A stretch of DNA of 64,000 nucleotides, taken from Micractinium sp. NFX-FRZ. Its lineage: Eukaryota > Chlorophyta > Trebouxiophyceae > Chlorellales > Chlorellaceae. The notes below the pieces were generated by a model. That model was given only the letters and a program-made list of their open reading frames with translations, was not told the DNA's origin and ran no database searches. The DNA lies in contig JAPTJF010000119.1 of NCBI GenBank assembly GCA_029339195.1, positions 1 to 64,000 of the forward strand, read 5' to 3'. Below, piece by piece: positions 11,801 to 22,800 of this stretch (position 1 is the stretch's first letter; every line of letters begins with the position of its first letter). The translations under genes were made by a program, and so were the position numbers.

Positions 11801-12786
11801 CAGCGCCGCCCTCGCCACCGCCCCACCCAGCAGGCCTGCACAGGCAGCTGCACAGGGCTTAGCGCCCAGGAACGGAACAGACACGCTTACCCCAGAACCT
11901 GGCACCGACATCGACCAGCACAAGCGCACCCTCCCTTCCCCCCCTCCATACCGTCTTATTTCCCCCTCCCCGCTGCCCACCCTGATCATGGATGGGTCCT
12001 TGGCAGCGGCATCGAAGAACTGGCGCACAGCGTTGCCCCGGTCGCTCACTGGGTACTCGCACCTGCAGGGTGGGCAGGAGCCAGCACACACATGAGCAGA
12101 TGTTGACGCCCCTGACCCATGCCACCACCACTTGCTGTGCACCCCCCCCGCATTGCACATGCTGCACGCATGCACGAGTGTGCCCACATCAAGATTGCAC
12201 ACTGCCGAGCCGGCTTCCCGCCAGAGGCGCCACATGCGCACCAGTCGTCGCATTTGGGCTGCAGCGGGTCGGCACGGAACGTCTCGATTTCGCCCATGAG
12301 CGCATCCGGTTTGGTGCGGTGCAGGATGCGTGTGAAGGCCACGTGGCGTTCGCCACCTGGCATTGCCTGGACCAGCTTGTACGTGGCATACGCGATGCGC
12401 AGCTGGTAGTTTTGGTACGGGCTGCCGTTGCCCGTGCACAGCGTGTGAATCGTGTCCGCCCCCACTGCCCCAGCGGCGGCGGCGGCGGTAGAGGTGCTGG
12501 TGCTGGCGGCGTTAGAGTTGCTGGCGCCTGCCTCGTTGCTGCCTGCTGCCTGGATCGCCGTGTGGGTGGTGCCTGCAGGACAGTGGGCAGGTGCTCGGTG
12601 GCGGCAGCGGCAGTGTCAGCGGCGGCGGCGGCTGCAGGCAGGCAGGCAGACCGCCCCCTCTGACGCGATCTTACCCATGACTAGGTAGCCTACGCCCCAG
12701 CCAATGCCGAGCCCCAGGGCGAGCGCCACCACCAGGCGCTTTCGGGACACCGGCTTGCGCCGGCTCAGTGGGCGCAGGGGCGCCAT
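8826..12786 (-). CDS. HPAT: Hydroxyproline O-arabinosyltransferase (HPAT family, Golgi type II membrane enzyme)
   Basis: HPATs add the first arabinose to hydroxyproline residues of cell-wall and secreted glycoproteins, in the Golgi. Exons: 12786-12675, 12572-12242, 12062-11981, 11450-11376, 11139-10981, 10693-10622, 10357-10214, 9666-9547, 8948-8826; 405 aa. A basic N terminus and one signal-anchor helix (about residues 18-38) precede a short Ser/Thr/Ala stem. Family blocks follow in order: HTLCTGNGSPYQNYQLR, GGERHVAFTRILHRTKPDAL, WIYMIESDYVFIKPLP (acidic site near E183/D185), YPESAGPVSD, AHAFHYTQ and DKRFHTSMEE. Length fits plant HPATs. Intron 4 uses a GC donor (CAG|GCAAGT). The start shares a 259-bp region with the divergent dynein chain gene. 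Confidence 0.92.
8955..9260. repeat. G-rich minisatellite in the last HPAT intron
   Basis: Imperfect repeats of GGGCAGAGGTGGGCGGGTGC-like words fill the intron between HPAT exons 8 and 9. A second copy of the exon 9 acceptor edge (CACACACCCTCCTGCAGG) lies at about 9070, 134 bp from the real one at about 8937. The G-runs could favour G-quadruplexes on the plus strand. Confidence 0.65.
9640..9930. repeat. Duplicated HPAT exon 8 acceptor in intron 7
   Basis: The start of HPAT exon 8 with its acceptor (plus-strand GTCTTGTAGATGGTGCACTG near 9650-9669) recurs with few changes at 9811-9831, followed in both places by related intron sequence (CACACTCTTGGTG and CACACTCCTGGTG). A shorter third fragment (AAGGTGCACTGCAGG) lies near 9905. 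The copy would act as a decoy acceptor. Confidence 0.75.
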
Positions 12787-13045
12787 GAAGGTGGTATTGA
12801 GGTCTTCGGAAGGGCCCCTGATCCAGCTGCAAGCGCTTCTGCGCAAAGAATGAGTCCGAACGAGCGAGGGGCTACAGTATCTGGCCCTGTCTTGTCTCAG
12901 AGATGGAGCAACATGCCCAGAGCATTGCAATTCAAGCTCGAGCCGGGACAACGTTGAAAAATTGCATGCTGCCAGCGCGACTCCTTCTTGTTCCCGTCGG
13001 GAGCCTCGGCTATCGCATCACATTGACTCCTCAAATTCTCTGGCC
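12787..13045. promoter_or_regulatory. Bidirectional upstream region of HPAT and WDR78/IC138
   Basis: Only 259 bp separate the two divergent start codons, so promoters and both 5' UTRs must be packed here. No TATA box is obvious. Confidence 0.6.
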
Positions 13046-16000
13046 ATGTCGGACCCCCCAGTCAGCGCGCGGGGGACGAGGCCTTCAGTTTACCAGCACC
13101 GAGAGTCGGTCAGCAGAGGCTCAGTCTTTGCCTTTTCGGCAGTCGCGGCTGCGGCGCGTGGAGAGTCACCGCAGCAGCAGCGCCCGCAAACGGGCCGCGC
13201 CTCGGTGCTGCACGGGCAGTCAGGTGGGTTGGGGGTGCTGGTGGCGGCGGGAGTGCCTCCCTGCCTGCCTGGCCAGGCTGTGGTCAACTGGGGTTGACCA
13301 GGACCCTGTGCTCCGTTGTCACCACTGTGCAGGTCGGTTCAGCCAGTCCAGCCCCCACCGCGGCAGCCGTGCTGCGTCGGTCATCCGGGGCAGCGTGCGC
13401 GTAGCGCGCGGCGCCGCCGTCGACTCCTCTGGCCTGCCCTACGAGCGGATTCAGTGCATTGATGAAGATGGGCGCGACCGCACGCCCAAGCCACTTGTTG
13501 CAGCACGGCACTATGGCGCCGGCGCCGGCGACGCTCTGCCGGGCAGTGCCGGCTGGGGCGGCGCCGACGGCGCATTCCTGCCCGGCGGAGTGGGTGCTGG
13601 CGACCGCAGCGACGCCCTCAGCATGAGCGACCGTGGCTCCATCCTCAGCTTCGGGCCACTGCTGGCCACTGGCGGGCTGCCCACTGCCCGCAGCTTCCTC
13701 ACCAGCACCAACAGCGAGGCTGCGGAGACCAGCAGGGGGGAGAGCTTTGATGGCGCTCCGCTGCCAGCGGGGCGTTCGATGAGCCGCCAATCTGCCGCCT
13801 TTGCTGGTGGTGGCGGCACACCGGGGGGCCCGCTTGGCGAGCTGGCAGCGGCTGCTGCAGCGGCGACAGCCATGCAGCAGCACCAAGGCGTGGGCGGCAG
13901 CGGCCGGGCGTCGGTGCTGACAGCCGCCATGCTGGATGTGGGCAGGTCGGAGGCGCCATCCGTGCTGCACGCTCAGCAGCAGCACAACCCGCAGCAGCAC
14001 AAGCAGCAAGAGAAGCACAGCTCTAGCCAGCAGCAGCACAAGCAGCAGCAGCAGAGGAGCAAGGCCACACAGTCAGCTGCGGTGAGCAGGGCCAGCCGTG
14101 GCATCCAGGTGCTGCCCTGGGAGCTGCGCTGCAGCAGCGAGCCTGGCGAGGATGAGGGAGGCTTGGCGACAGCCCGCGGCGCTCGTGGCGGGCAGGGAGA
14201 GGAGGGCTTGGCAGAGCACAGGGACGGGGACGACGAGGACGCGCTGCTCGAGTTGCAAGGCTTTGGGGGCGGCGGCGGGGGGGACGGCGACGGCGGCGGT
14301 GGCGAGGGCTTGCAGGGGGAGGACTCGCACCGCTCCTCCCCCACATCATACAGCTCTCACTCCATGTCTGCCAGCCGGCGTGGCTCCATGGCTGGAGGTG
14401 AGTGGCCCACCTGCTTGTGCCCCTGGCTTGTGAGCCCCGCGCGTGAACGCTATTGGCAGCAGGGTGAGGTGTGCCGGTCCCCTGTTGTGTGGAGCACTCG
14501 TGGTGTGTGAGCATTGGCCCTGCGCTGGGCTACCCTGCCCTGCCCCTGCCCTGCCCCAGCTTTGCTTCTGACCCTGCACCTGCCGCCCTTAGCGCCCTGC
14601 CCCCTGCCCTGCCCACCCTTCTCATCCGGCCCTGCCCTTTCGTGCCCTTTCCACCCTGCCCCTGCCCTGCCCCCACGCTTTCCCCCTGGCCCCGCCCTGC
14701 AGGCGGCTTTGGGCGCATGTCCACGGTGCATGGCGGGGACGACGGCAGCCGGCCGAGCACCGCCTCGCGCCGCACCTCCATTCAGGTCGGCGAGTGGGGC
14801 GGGCGCGACTCGATGACGAGCAGCCGCAGCAGCTTTGCCGCTGCCATGGCCCGCATGGACGGCCGGGGCAGCGTGATGAGCAGTGCTGCCGGCTTCTACG
14901 GCGGCAGCGGCGGGCGAGCATCGGTCATGGCATCGGGGCAGCACCGCGGGAGCGTTGCGGCCCACGGCACTCCTGGGGGACAGCACCACCACGTGCACCC
15001 GCCGCAGCCGACTGCGGAGCAGCTGGCGGCGGCGGCGGCGCGGCGGCAGAAGGCGGAGCAGGAGCGTGCGTTGGCACGGCTGCCGGGGCTGTTGCAGAAG
15101 CTGCAGGTGGCGGAGAAGGCGGTGCTGATCAACTCGCAGCACGCCATGCTGGCGCAGTACCACAGCGTGCAGCACTGCGCAGCGCAGGCCAAGCAGCCGG
15201 CGCAGCAGCAGGAGGAGGAGGTGCAGGCCGTGGGGCCGCAGCACCTGCCGACCGGCAGGTTCAGGAACCGAGGCAACATTGTGGCGGCGGGGCAGGGCGA
15301 CACCCAGGAGGAGGGCGGCGACCATGATGCAGCAGCCGCCATGGCCGCCATGGCGGCGCTGGCTGCCGCTGCCGCTGCTGAGGGCGGAAGCGGCAGCGCC
15401 CCGGGCACGGCGTTCACGTCTGCGGCCCAGTCCACCGCGGCCTCGCCCATGGCCACCAGCCGGCATGGGAAGCCGGGGCTGGAGCAGCTGTGGTCCTGGC
15501 AGAGCGAGCTGAGCGGGGAGCTGCCGGTCAGCTGCCTGGCCTTCAACCGCGCCTGCCCCAACCTGCTGGCCGTCGGGTATGGGCGGCTGGAGTACTCGGT
15601 CGCCAGCACTGGCCTGGTGGCAGTCTGGTCCCTGGCAAACCCCACCCACCCGTTGTGGCATGCCGCCACGCCCTGCGGCGTCAGCGCGCTCGACTGGAGC
15701 AGCAAGGCAGCAGGCTCCCTGGCCGTGGGCTTTTTTGACGGCAGCCTGGCCCTCTACGATGTGCGCAGCAGCCCTGGGAGCAGCAGCGGCAGCGGGCACA
15801 GCAGCGGGGCCAGCGGGGGGAGCAGCCCCAAGCCTGTGGCGCGCGCGCCGCCTGGCGGCGCGGCGGGCAGCAGCGGCGGTGGGCACTCGGAGCCGGTGTG
15901 GCGGCTGCGGCATGTGCCCAAGGCGTCCGACCCCGGGGAGGAGACGCTGGTGTCCATTTCCAGCGACGGCCGCCTGCTGGAGTGGAAGCACGCGCAGGGG

Positions 16001-17391
16001 CTGGAGCGCACGGAGCTGCTGAGGCTGAAGCGCACGCAGAGCGCGGCGGCGCGCCGCATGCAGGGCGCTGCCGCCGCCAAGGAGCCGCAGGTGCCGAGGG
16101 GGTCGAGGGGATGCTGGCTTGTTTGCTTGCTGGGCGGCAGCGGAGCAGCCACTATGTGCTTCCACCTTGCTCTGCCGCCCACCACGTGCAAACAGGCTGC
16201 GCGCCCAACAGTGGGTTGAGCTGCCTGCGCCCTCGCTCACAACAAGCCTCGCCTCACCCTCTCATGTCACCCTCACGGCACCCCTTTGCAGGCTGGTGGC
16301 GGTGCCGAGGGGTACCTGGGGCGTGCTGCCGGCGGCACCTGCTTCGACTTCTGCCCCACAGACCCCCGCATCTACCTGGTGGGCACCGAGGAGGGGGGCG
16401 TGCACCGCTGCAGTACTGCCTTCAGCGAGCAGTACATCTCCAGCTACACAGGACACCTGGCGCCGGTGTACCAGGCAAGGCAGGGCGGGGGCTGCCTGCA
16501 CGGTGTGCTGGTGTCGGTGCAAGCGGGTTGTGTGGGGCAGCCAGGGGTTTGTTCCTGCGGCTGCAGGCAGGCAAGTGGTGTGACGGCAGCTGAGCAAGCG
16601 AATGGGCAGGCAGGCGGCTGTGGGCCTTCACCGTCCGCCCCCCTGCCCCCCACGCCGCCCCTGCAGGTCTGCTGGTCTCCCTTCTGCCCCTCCCTCTTCC
16701 TCACCGCCTCCGCCGACTGGTCGGTGCGGCTGTGGACCGAGGCGCAGCCGCGCAGCCTGTGGGCCTTCCAGCTGCCCACAGCCAAGGCAGAGGTGGCGGA
16801 TGTGGCGTTCTGCCCCGCCGCCTCTACCCTGTTTGCGGCCGCGGTGGGCAACACGCTGCAGCTGTGGGATGTGGAGCGGTCGGTGCTGGCGCCCCGGGCC
16901 ACGGCCACGCGCTTTGGTGTGCGCCTCACGGCGCTGGCATTCTCCCAGGTGGGGCGGGAAGGGGGCGGTGTGTGTGTGGGCATCTGCCGCACACGATGTG
17001 ATGTAATGTGTGGGTGAAATGGCGGGCTATACTTGCATGCTGGGTGGCGGGCCCAAGAGGCTCCCCCTGTGAGCAGGAATAGCGCCACTCTCTTGCCCGG
17101 CAGAAAGGCGTGTTCTGCTTCTCAGCTTGCGCAGCACGGCTTGGCCACCCTGGCACAGCCCAGTACTGCCTCTTGCACTTCCATTCAACCGTTGTTCCGC
17201 ACATCACTGCATGCCCCACCCCCATGCAGGTTGCCCCCGTGGTGGTTGTGGGCGCTGACGACGGCAGCGTGTCGGTTTACAGCCTGAATGGGATGTACGA
17301 AGGCGAGGGAGGGCTGATGAATGAGCATGAGCAGCGGCAGCGCCTGGAGACAGCGCTGCGACACCACACGGCGCAGGCCATCTCCGACTGA
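13046..17391 (+). CDS. DNAI4: Axonemal inner-arm dynein I1/f intermediate chain, WDR78/DNAI4 (Chlamydomonas IC138) family
   Basis: In Chlamydomonas IC138 is a phospho-regulated intermediate chain of inner-arm dynein I1/f. Exons: 13046-13223, 13333-14397, 14703-16090, 16292-16474, 16667-16948, 17230-17391; 1085 aa. The first half is Ser/Gly/Gln-rich and disordered, with an acidic patch. The WD40 propeller begins near residue 650 (LWSWQSELSGELPVSCLAF). Diagnostic blocks are FDFCPTDPRIYLVGTEEGG, SSYTGHLAPVYQ, VCWSPFCPSLFLTASADWSV, ATRFGVRLTALAF and VGADDGSVSVYSLNGM, which match WDR78 better than other dynein chains I know. Intron 4 has a GC donor (CAG|GCAAGG). If the organism is non-motile, retention of this gene is notable. 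Its 3' end abuts that of the V-ATPase gene. Confidence 0.9.
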
Positions 17392-17423
17392 CGTTGCAAT
17401 GAAAACACGGAGTGGTCAAGGAG

Positions 17424-17433
17424 TGTAATTACA
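17424..17433. terminator. Back-to-back TGTAA poly(A) signals for two convergent genes
   Basis: TGTAATTACA holds TGTAA on the plus strand (17424-17428) directly abutting TGTAA on the minus strand (17433-17429). The first serves WDR78, 33 bases after its stop; the second serves the V-ATPase gene, about 170 bases after its stop. The two transcripts would overlap at their ends. Confidence 0.7.
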
Positions 17434-17601
17434 GTGATGCGGAGGAGTCAGGGGAGAAGCGACAGGGAAAGAGTGGGGCACAACACGAGCAAGAGGTTGG
17501 GGCGTGCTGATGGGCTGTATCCATATGATGGGCTGCATCCAATGTCATTGCAGCAGCCCAGGCCGAGCGGGCACCACGTGAGGCTGGCAGCCGGGGACGC
17601 A

Positions 17602-19544
17602 TCAGCCTTCTGCTGTGAACGCTGCATTGCCCGCCATGATGATGCCGATGATGACGCCTGCAAAGGCAAAGAGATGACGAGGGGAGGGATGTGAGTGCAG
17701 GAGAATAGGAGGCGGTGGCGGGGGACGAGAAGCAGGGGTCTGGGCGTGAAACAAGGGATGCAGCACCCCTACTCGCCTGCCCAGCACCGCCCCGCCCCAC
17801 CCAGTGAGGAACCCAAAGGGCCGTGCCACCCAACCAATGGCACACACTCCCATGACCAAGGTTTCACAAGACACACATGCACGCACGCACACAAAAACGA
17901 AACCAAGGCGGGAAAACAAACCAATCCCTTACCCAGCGCCACCCAGCGTTGGCTCACCAAAGAGGCCCAGGGCGGAGGCAAAGATCTCCACCACCAGGAT
18001 CTTGACAAACAGGGTAGAGTTGGCGGCGTCAGACAGCGCGGCGCTGCTGCCCACGATGCCCACGCTGAGCCCGCACGCCAGGTTGGCCCAGCCTGCGGGG
18101 CGCGGGCGGCGGCGTGGCGCGTCGGCAGGCGACGAACGCAGGCAACACGGCTGGGGGCCAGCAGGGAGGGCTTGCTGGCACTGGCGTCACCATCGCTGGC
18201 ATCTCGACGCATGCTGCTCATCAAAGGCACATGATGTCAACATCTGTCACGTGCATGCTGCTCCGCTGTGCCTTGAGCTTCCGCTCCACCCTACGCCACC
18301 CACCTGTCACAGACCCTGCCCCCAGGATGGCGTAGCCTGCGTTGGCGGCTGCCAGCCCGTAGGACCCGTCAGCATTTGGCTTCACCGCCTCCACCTGCAG
18401 CGAGAGACAAGAGGAGAGACTCAGATTAGAAGAAGGAGACACAAGTATTGCAGGCAGCTGCCCAGCTCTGGCTCAAGTGCCGGCCCCCCATACTGGTGGC
18501 AACCGCGTTGAAGGCACGCAACTAGGCGGGGCATCTGCGGCAGCGATGATGCCAGCCAGCAGTGGCAGGCAGCTAGCGACCGCAACGACAGCCAGCAGCC
18601 TGTGGGCCGTGCCCCTTCCCGCCGCCTGCAGGGAGATGTTGTTGCAACGTGCCCCACCCACCTTGGTCTGCAGGATGATTGCCACGATGACACCGTAGAT
18701 GGCCACTGCCTCACAAAAGATGATGCTGCGAGGGCGGAGCGCGAGTGGGCGGGGCGGGTGGTCACACAGCAGGCGGTGGCTATGGCAAGGGCGGCAGGCT
18801 GCGGCAGTGGATGAAGGAAGCAGCAGTCCGCGCACCATCCGGCGCATGCCACTCGCCTTCCATGCGCCACCCTGGCAGCCCTGAACAATCAGCCCTAGGC
18901 CAGGCCGGGGCAAGCGCCGCCCCAGACCCCTCCCCTGCACCCCCCGCACCTGATCAGGTTCTTGGACGTGATGCGTGGCTCACGGATGGCAGCACCCACC
19001 AGGCTTGATCCAGTGATGAAGATGCCCCTGCAGTGCAGGCATGCCACCGCCGAACCGTTGCAGGGGAGACGCACAGGTTGCGGTAACTGACCGCGGCAGG
19101 ATGCAGTCGAGGCAGCGACGCTGCACACAGCATCACTGGTGCTGGCAGCGGTGCTTTGTGAGCCAGCAGTGGTGGCAGCCAGGTGCCTGCATTACCGCCA
19201 CCATGTGTGCCCGAGAACTGGAGCGCCCACAGGGCAGCAGGGATGCGCGAAGCCCTGCCCTGCCCGCCCCGCCCTATGCTGCTGCCGCCCTAAGCCGCCG
19301 CCGCCCTGATCGCCACACCGGCGCCTCTGCACCCAGCGCCCCCCGGCGCTGCGCCCTCTCACCAAGCGGCGCCCACGATCGACAGGCCGACGCACAGGCT
19401 GATCCCCAGCGCGCTCCAGAAGTAGGGCGAGATGTTCTTGAAGAGGAAGAACAGGTACTGTAGGTCAACGTTGAGCAGGTAAAGCAGCAGGAGGAAGCTT
19501 GGCAGCCCCAGGGTTGCCGTGACTCCCAGAATAAGGGCCTTCAT
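17602..19544 (-). CDS. VMA16: V-type proton ATPase 21-kDa proteolipid subunit c'' (Vma16)
   Basis: Subunit c'' is part of the membrane proton-carrying ring of the V-ATPase that acidifies vacuole and endomembranes. Exons: 19544-19363, 19027-18950, 18725-18662, 18394-18304, 18092-17958, 17657-17602; 201 aa, a normal length. An extra N-terminal helix ([11 protein letters not shown]) precedes the conserved core: [53 protein letters not shown] with the proton-carrying Glu, [20 protein letters not shown] and [18 protein letters not shown]. All junctions are GT-AG. It is divergent from RIC1 across 271 bp and convergent with the dynein chain gene. Confidence 0.96.
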
Positions 19545-19815
19545 GGGGCCTGACGGGTTGGGTCTTCACCCTGACTGACTCCCAGTGACGATCCCTTCCT
19601 TTCGGGCAGCCGGCTGGCCAGTCCTGGGCGTTGGTTACAGGCCGCGAGGCGCGAAACGACACCCCTGAGCGTCAGGCCGACCTGGCAAAGCAGGAGCCCA
19701 GCATGCACGGAAGTTGCTCCCTGAGTGCCCGGTAGCATCGCAGGGTGGCAAAAAAATCTGTGCCACCTGCACAACTCTCCTCATGCCGAACTCGGCGTGA
19801 CAGTTTGTGGCCGTA
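19545..19815. promoter_or_regulatory. Bidirectional upstream region of VMA16 and RIC1
   Basis: A 271-bp gap between divergent start codons. No clear TATA box or repeated element is visible; an A-run (CAAAAAAATC) lies near 19750. Confidence 0.5.
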
Positions 19816-22800
19816 ATGTTTGCTTATGGCTGGCCACGGGCGCTGGCTACTGGTGCGGGACCCCTGGATGCCGAGGCGATCGGCTGCTGGGCGACAGACG
19901 ACTATGTGATCATCGTCTACACAGCCAGCGTGCAAGTGTGGAGCGGCGGGCAGCACCGGCTGAAGCTGGGAGAGCTGCTTCGCAGTGCGGAGCAACTGGA
20001 GGAGGAGGGGCCCAACCTGCGGGCGCACTGGTGCCCACAGAAGCGGGTGCTGGCAGTGGCGGTAAGTGCGTGGCAGCAGCTCTGCAGGCCGTACTCTGCT
20101 ATGCAAGCAGCGCTGCTGGTCATATAATCATGCTTCTTGCCGTCACGTTGACATCAGTCCCTGATGCATTGATGAGCCAGACAGGCTGCAGGGCTGCCAA
20201 GCCCTCTGGCTGTGCCGCCACTCGCTTCTGCCACCGCCGCCACGTACCGCTGCCTGCACCTGCACTCTGCTGCCTAGCCAGCCCCCACACCTGCGTGCCA
20301 CGCTGTGCTGCCCATACTGTGCCGTCCCGCCCCTGCCTCCCCGCGCTGCCTTCCCTGCCACAGACGTCGCACAACCACCTGCAGCTGTATGCGCTCAACG
20401 TGTCGAGCGAGGCGCTGTGGCGGCTGCCAAGTGGCGAGGACGTGAGGCGGGTCAACCTCTACCTCTCCCACTCCATTCACTTGGACTATGGGCTCGTGCG
20501 CATTGCGGATGTGGGGGGAGATGCCAAGTCGCTGCTAGTGGCGCTCTCCAACGGCACCATGCAGTCGTTCTCGTGGCAGGGCAAGGTGGGTGCTGGCTGC
20601 TGCCTGGCACAGCAGGGAGGCGGGCGCGGGGGGCAGGCAGCGAGTGTGCATGCCGGGTTGGGAAAGCCTGTAGTCTTACAGCTCAGCTTGACCGACTGCA
20701 GTAAGCTGTAGGTGATGCAACGCTGCACTCGGCGATCAGCTTCCTCCGGCCTGCCTGCCGCCCAACCTGCTGCCCGCCCGTCTCCCCTGTCCAGTGCGAC
20801 ACGGCCTGCCTCCCTTGCCTCCCTGCCCTGCCTGCCCCTGCCTGCAGCTGCGGGGCCAAGCCAACCCCTTCATCGCTGCATATGAAGGCAGCCGCAGCCG
20901 GCTGCAGCGACCCAGCGCGCGGCTCGGCAGCGGTGCGCTGGCCTCTCGCCCCTCGCTCAGCAGCAGCAGCATGCACGAGGTTGGCAGCGCAGCTGCCAAT
21001 GGCTGGCCCTTGAACCCCTCGCCCTTTCAGTCTGGGGGTGGGGGCGAGCTGACGGCGCATAGCGCAGCTCCCGTCACTGCCTCTGCCACTGCCTCAGCAG
21101 CCGCCGCCGCTGCCAGCGCCAACGGGGCGCCGCCCACCTCTGCGCTGCTGGCGGCGCTTGCAGCCCTGGACCTGCCCGAGCCCACGCCAGCTCAGCCTGC
21201 TGACGTGGCAGTCGTTCGCGTGCACTACGCGCCCGCCGCCCGCATGCTGGCAGTGGTGCTTGCCGACGGGCGGTGCGCGCTGTGCCGCACCGCTGACAGC
21301 GGCATCCATCCGGTGGAGCAGCTACAGCTGTTCCGCTGGGTGCACAAGCCGGCGGGGGCGGGTGCCCCGGCTGTGGTGGCGGCAGCACTCAACCCCACAG
21401 CCCAGCTTCTGGCACTGGGGATGAGCCACGGCCGGGTGGCCATCTACACCATGCAGTCGCTGCTCAGCTCACGGCACCAGCAGCAGCAGCACCTGCGCAG
21501 CAATAGCACCAGCGGCGGCGGCGGCCTGCGCCCCGGCGATGCAGCACCGACAGCGGCGGCGGCGGGAGCGGTGCCCCGGGAGGGCAGCGGCGGGCCGGGC
21601 CAGCCGGAGCCGCTGCGCGTGCTGTCCCTGTCAGACTGGGGCTATGGCTCCTCCGTGGTTGGCCCCGCATCGGTGCTGCAGTGGTCACCAAACGGGCGGG
21701 TGCTGGCTGTGGGGTATGCGGAGCGCGGCATGGCGGTGTGGACCCCTTCCGGCTGCCGCCTCATGTGCTCCCTGCGCCAAGCAGTGGCCTCCGCTGCGCC
21801 CGGGGCGAGCAGCGTCACGCCATCAGTTGCAGCAGCTACGAGCAGCACCGAGGGCACAGGCACGGGGGTCAGCGGGCACCAGCCGGCAGAGCAGCAGCAG
21901 CAGGCGCAGCACCAGCGGAGCAGCGGGGGCAGTGCAGCGGGGGCGGCGCCGGGCAGCCCCACCAAGCGGTCGGCGCCGGGCAGCCCTAACAAGCAGGCCA
22001 CGCCAGCCCCGCTGGGCGCGCTGTGGTCTCAGAACAGCAACCTCAACCCAGGGCAGGCGCTGGAGCCTGGCGTGCTCGAGGTGAGACCTCATATGTACCT
22101 TTCCTGGGCACCAGCACGCCAGTGCTCTTGTTGATTGTCCAGCTCGCCCCTGCCTGACGTGTCTCGGACCCCTGCGCACTGCGCTCAAGCTGCTGGTTGC
22201 TGTGGTCAGCACTGCTGCTCGCTGCCAGCCTGCCTGCCACCCTCACCCACCTGCCCATGACCGCTCCCTCCCACCCGCAGGGCGGTGTGACGGCCCTTGC
22301 CTGGAGCGCCCACGGATACCAACTGCTTGTGGGCCAGCAGGGGCGGGCGGGGTGCCTGCACCAGCTGGAGTTTGCTCAGCAGCTGCACGGCGCCCACCGG
22401 GTGGTGCAGCCGTGGGAAGCGCCTGCGGGCGGCGCCCGGGGCTCGGTGCTGGGCCAAGACGAGTTGCACGCTCTGCAGGTGGGTGAGGGGCAGGCTGGCC
22501 TGGGGCATCCCTGCGGGGGGCACTTGCAAACGTGGTGCGGCTGTGGCCGTGCTCTGGCCTCGTACTCCAGCTGTGCCGGTGCAGAGTGTCCCATGCATAG
22601 CTGTACCCGGCGCCGCACTTCTTGCTCTGTTCCCTCGACCCTGCCCCCTGCCTCTCACCCCTCTCCTATCAACGTCTGCCCCTCTGCCCGTGCTTTCCTG
22701 CCCCTTCCCACAGGCCGCCGACCGCATCCTCCTCATTACAGAGTCACGCCAGGCTGGCAACCCCGACCTCCAGGTCAGCACTCGATAATGAGGATCCCTT

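Noticed and set aside
14450..16240. A 596-codon minus-strand open frame opposite WDR78
   Set aside because: It is the antisense shadow of a GC-rich WDR78 exon, with Ala/Arg/Leu-biased composition and no family similarity.
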